Shown here: positions 31,504-33,453 of the stretch, piece after piece
How positions within the stretch are numbered: the first letter of the stretch is position 1
How the letters are laid out: every line of letters begins with the position of its first letter
Virus record (IMG/VR): IMGVR_UViG_3300032265_002079
Span: 1 to 33,453 of that record
DNA from: a virus
Length of the DNA stretch: 33,453 bases
Reading direction: 5' to 3' (one strand)
The notes under the pieces: model-generated
Told to the model about the DNA's origin: nothing
What the model saw: only the letters and a program-made list of their open reading frames with translations
Databases searched by the model: none
Made by a program: the position numbers and the translations under genes

Positions 31504-31554
31504 GTGTGTAGCACCCCCCGTACCCTGGGTGCCCCACCCCTCCCTACCTCTCCG

Positions 31555-31812
31555 TCAGATAGCGAAGCCTACCCGGCGTGCCTCATCGTACACAGGCACC
31601 AGTAGGTGTGTGAGCTCTTGTTGCTCCACCACGTCCATGGTCTGTTGCATGAGCTCTTCCACATGCTCGGGCTGTCCTGCATCGTGAGTGAACACAACCT
31701 CTATGCCGTGCTTGCGTAGCACCCTAGTGCGTGTGTAGGCATCGTTAGCATAGCGTACATCCATAGCGCCCGACTGTGTGCGAACTACGAGTACATATTG
31801 ATAGTGTGACAT
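31555..31812 (-). CDS. Small hypothetical early-region protein
   Basis: 85 residues, N-terminus YQYVLVVRT, then helix and strand elements (RVLRKHGIEVVFTHDAGQPEHVEELMQQ). No family recognised. It has its own consensus promoter and the shared leader, and is followed by a terminator, making it a monocistronic unit typical of early phage regions. Confidence 0.7.
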   Translation of the reverse strand: MSHYQYVLVVRTQSGAMDVRYANDAYTRTRVLRKHGIEVVFTHDAGQPEHVEELMQQTMDVVEQQELTHLLVPVYDEARRVGFAI

Positions 31813-31838
31813 AGTGTGTCCTTTGTTAGTGTGTGTAG

Positions 31839-31867
31839 ATTATAGCACAGGGCCGGAGCCCTGTTAA
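31839..31867 (-). promoter_or_regulatory. Sigma70-type promoter (TTAACA, 17 bp, TATAAT, extended -10) overlapping a hairpin
   Basis: -35 at 31862-31867, -10 at 31839-31844 preceded by TGC. A 7-bp stem ACAGGGC/GCCCTGT (31847-31853 with 31858-31864) fills the spacer and enters the -35. Leader contains ACACACACTAAC and AAAGGA. Confidence 0.8.
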
Positions 31868-31868
31868 G

Positions 31869-32189
31869 TTAGTCCAAGCGCGAGCCTGCATAGGCTGTCA
31901 AGCCCAGACTGCGTAGGTAAGCGGCATAGGCTTCAGCGCCTGCTTCCTTTACTGAGATGCTCTGTGTAGGCACACCAGCTGGGTCCCACATGCTAAGGCA
32001 TTTAGGTTTGTAGTCTTTGCGGAAGCCTGCCTTCAGTAGCTCTTTGGCCTGCTTGCTGTTGGTGCGATCCACATACACTTCTACCCAACCAAAGCCGCAA
32101 GCATCACGCTCGCCTACTCGTTGGTACATGGCTTGTCCGGCTTGCTCTGCGAACACTTTGCCTGCTTGGATGAATTCTGCTGTAACCAT
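31869..32189 (-). CDS. Hypothetical early-region protein
   Basis: 106 residues, no recognised family. Mixed alpha/beta with many Ala, Gly and Lys (GFGWVEVYVDRTNSKQAKEL). A good AGGAG lies before the ATG and an ideal promoter sits in the 3' end of the upstream gene. The product is probably made immediately after infection by host RNA polymerase; function unknown. Confidence 0.72.
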   Translation of the reverse strand: MVTAEFIQAGKVFAEQAGQAMYQRVGERDACGFGWVEVYVDRTNSKQAKELLKAGFRKDYKPKCLSMWDPAGVPTQSISVKEAGAEAYAAYLRSLGLTAYAGSRLD

Positions 32190-32222
32190 TTTGCCGCTCC
32201 TGTTTAGTGTGTGTAAGTATGT

Positions 32223-32251
32223 ATTATACTAGGCTTTGATCACTTTGTCAA
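32223..32251 (-). promoter_or_regulatory. Consensus sigma70 promoter (TTGACA, 17 bp, TATAAT)
   Basis: -35 at 32246-32251 inside the 3' end of the upstream gene, -10 at 32223-32228. Both hexamers match the bacterial consensus exactly. Drives the 31869-32189 gene. Confidence 0.85.
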
Positions 32252-32561
32252 TACGAACAATCATGCCCTGTGGCGTACTAACAACACTGTATCCACGCTC
32301 TCCAAACAGGGCTAACACCTGCTTGGCCAGTGCATCTCGAGCTCTGGCACCTTCTGCTTTGACAGCGATGAAGCGTTTGCGATAGTTGATGTAGAGCTTG
32401 TCGTAACGAAACGCTGAATCCAACAAGTCTCTCACAGTGAGTGCTGAGCGGATTTGCTCTGCCGTGTAGTGACTCTTGTTGTTGGTATTACGGCGCTGGG
32501 CATCACATGCCGCGGCAAATGCAAATCCGCCTGCATCTTTGGTATCTAGTTCTTTAAACAT
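32229..32561 (-). CDS. Hypothetical early-region protein, possibly nucleic-acid binding
   Basis: 110 residues from the ATG at 32561, which has AAGGAG six bases upstream; the open frame to 32621 runs through the promoter and leader and is not coding. Basic and Arg/Lys-rich in the middle (RYDKLYINYRKRFIAVKAEG). No family known. Carries the promoter of the next gene in its last codons. Confidence 0.72.
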   Translation of the reverse strand: MFKELDTKDAGGFAFAAACDAQRRNTNNKSHYTAEQIRSALTVRDLLDSAFRYDKLYINYRKRFIAVKAEGARARDALAKQVLALFGERGYSVVSTPQGMIVRIDKVIKA

Positions 32562-32592
32562 TTCCGGCTCCTTTTTGTTAGTGTATGTGTGT

Positions 32593-32621
32593 ATTATACA
32601 CAAAAGGAAAGGGGCTGTCAA
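32593..32621 (-). promoter_or_regulatory. Consensus sigma70 promoter (TTGACA, 17 bp, TATAAT) with -35 in a terminator loop
   Basis: -35 at 32616-32621, -10 at 32593-32598, both exact consensus. The -35 hexamer falls in and beside the 4-base loop of the hairpin at 32608-32629. The transcript leader again has ACACACATACACTAAC then AAGGAG. Confidence 0.85.
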
Positions 32622-32629
32622 GCCCCTTT
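32608..32629 (-). terminator. Terminator hairpin after the MPNW gene, overlapping a promoter
   Basis: 9-bp stem AAAGGGGCT/AGCCCCTTT, 4-base loop, about 22 bases after the stop of the upstream gene. On the minus strand it runs into TTTCCTTTTG. Confidence 0.7.
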
Positions 32630-32651
32630 GGTGTTGTATTTCGGCAACAGA

Positions 32652-33311
32652 TTATTCGTCTGCTTCTTCGTCTTTCTTCAACCCTTCTTCAATGGTAAAC
32701 GACCCCGGAGTGGCAAACTCATGCGGAGTCTCATCATATTCGTCTTCGTTCTCTGCTTCGTATTCAGCCATGCACTCGCTGATGCCGTAGGCTTCGTCCA
32801 AGTGTTCGGGCAGTTGTTCACGCACCTGCTCGCTGTTCATGTCGCTCAAGTCGTAGTAGTCATCTGCTCCGTCTTCCCAGATGCCTGCAAAGCACATACC
32901 GGGCTCGTAGTAACTGGCACGAACGGAGAAGCCTAGATCCAGCAGTTTCTCATAGAACTGTATAGGAGGCGCCCAGGCACTGTCAAACGCCATGATCAAG
33001 CCACCCGGAATGTCCTGTGCAGGGCCTAGATCATCCCCGCCCACATCCCACTTGGTTCCCCATTCGTTCACACAGTAGTCATACCAGTTGGCATAGCCAT
33101 ATTGGGCCAAGTTGGCCTCTTCCTGTTGCTCCAGCAAAACCTGACTGGGTTCACCATCAGCGCCAGCGCGGCCAGCCACGATATGCAGGCTTTCAGGCAC
33201 CGGCACAAACTCGTTGCACAGGCGACCTTCCTTGAAGGCAACCCGGGCCCGCTCAAGCATGGCAGGGTCTTCGTGAAGCAGTTCCAGTGTGTTATTGCAC
33301 CAATTAGGCAT
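32652..33311 (-). CDS. MPNW-type ferredoxin-fold-like phage protein (YubB/DUF1281-like)
   Basis: 219 residues. MPNWCNNTL at the start, EFVPVP, YGYANWYDYCVNEWGTKWD, AFDSAWAPPIQFYEKL and GMCFAGIWEDG are the landmarks of a family widespread in phages and plasmids and named for a ferredoxin-like fold; it does not bind iron as far as I know and its function is unsettled. The C-terminal 60 residues are very acidic. AAGGAG before the ATG, which overlaps the stop of the gene in front. Confidence 0.82.
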   Translation of the reverse strand: MPNWCNNTLELLHEDPAMLERARVAFKEGRLCNEFVPVPESLHIVAGRAGADGEPSQVLLEQQEEANLAQYGYANWYDYCVNEWGTKWDVGGDDLGPAQDIPGGLIMAFDSAWAPPIQFYEKLLDLGFSVRASYYEPGMCFAGIWEDGADDYYDLSDMNSEQVREQLPEHLDEAYGISECMAEYEAENEDEYDETPHEFATPGSFTIEEGLKKDEEADE

Positions 33312-33453
33312 CTGTGGTCTCCTTAGACATGTCAGTTAAAAAGTCAAAAATCTTACGCTCATACTCTGAAAGATCGTTCATATGGATCTCTACATAATCC
33401 TCATCATCCATATAATTGCCTGGTAGAGGAATAGCAATGAGGTAATCATCAAA
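33304..33453 (-). CDS. 3' end of an early-region gene, truncated by window edge
   Basis: The minus-strand frame is open from the window end and encodes at least 49 residues, ending FLTDMSKETTDA. Acidic and rich in Tyr and Asp. Its stop overlaps the start of the MPNW gene, so both were probably read from one promoter outside the window. Identity unknown. Confidence 0.65.
   Translation of the reverse strand, partial: FDDYLIAIPLPGNYMDDEDYVEIHMNDLSEYERKIFDFLTDMSKETTDA

Noticed and set aside
31448-31687. Plus-strand open frame across the repeat region (79 codons)
   Set aside because: It runs through the palindromes and antisense to the 31555-31812 gene, has a Ser/Cys/Pro-rich product and no ribosome site.
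1-33453. tRNA genes, CRISPR arrays, insertion sequences
   Set aside because: No cloverleaf with a CCA-end acceptor, no regularly spaced repeats with spacers and no transposase-like frame was seen while reading both strands. A tRNA scan was not run.

Overview
This window is part of the genome of a T4-like myovirus. The diagnostic genes are a gp17-type large terminase, gp32, UvsX, UvsY, UvsW, a probable gp62, gp61 primase and gp41 helicase. Genes are tightly packed, often joined by ATGA or TAATG overlaps. TAAATA-core late promoters occur at module boundaries. The gene set and the many small conserved unknowns resemble marine or aquatic T4-like phages more than T4 itself. A heptose-nucleotide cassette and bacterial-type promoters point to a Gram-negative host. 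No photosynthesis gene or host marker is present, so the host is not identified.

Layout. 1-4120: 5'-truncated large terminase and an 897-residue, probably virion-associated protein, closed by a strong terminator. 4253-13722: gp32, UvsX, UvsY, a HARP-like protein and UvsW, then conserved small proteins, probable gp62, a zinc-finger protein, a phosphoribosyltransferase, dCMP deaminase and a cupin. 13719-15596: a heptose module (HldD-like epimerase, with the two HldE activities as separate proteins). 15583-16164: a miniature DnaE-like fragment. 16151-22265: an unusual peptide/protein-modification locus. It encodes three related dioxygenase-like proteins, a late-promoter-driven Cys-rich 170-residue protein that looks like a substrate, a radical SAM protein with a complete SPASM cysteine signature, an unknown protein and a flavin-dependent (tryptophan-type) halogenase. 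22262-28190: a structural-type protein, primase, helicase, nucleotidyltransferase and deoxyribonucleotidase, interrupted by three minus-strand genes, one of them YqgE/AlgH-like. 28272-30625: a second halogenase coupled to an SGNH-hydrolase-like gene. 30686-33453: a minus-strand block of small genes that looks like an early region. Its consensus sigma70-type promoters overlap intergenic hairpins, and it contains a repeat-rich 336-base non-coding stretch.

Most interesting candidate: the 16151-22265 locus, extended by the second halogenase at 28272-30625. I propose that the phage makes a late Cys-rich, Trp-ending (possibly virion) protein and modifies it with a radical SAM/SPASM enzyme and perhaps a halogenase and Fe/2OG-type oxygenases, a RiPP-like logic inside a lytic phage genome. 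The sequence supports the enzyme families and the clustering. The substrate relationships are inference.
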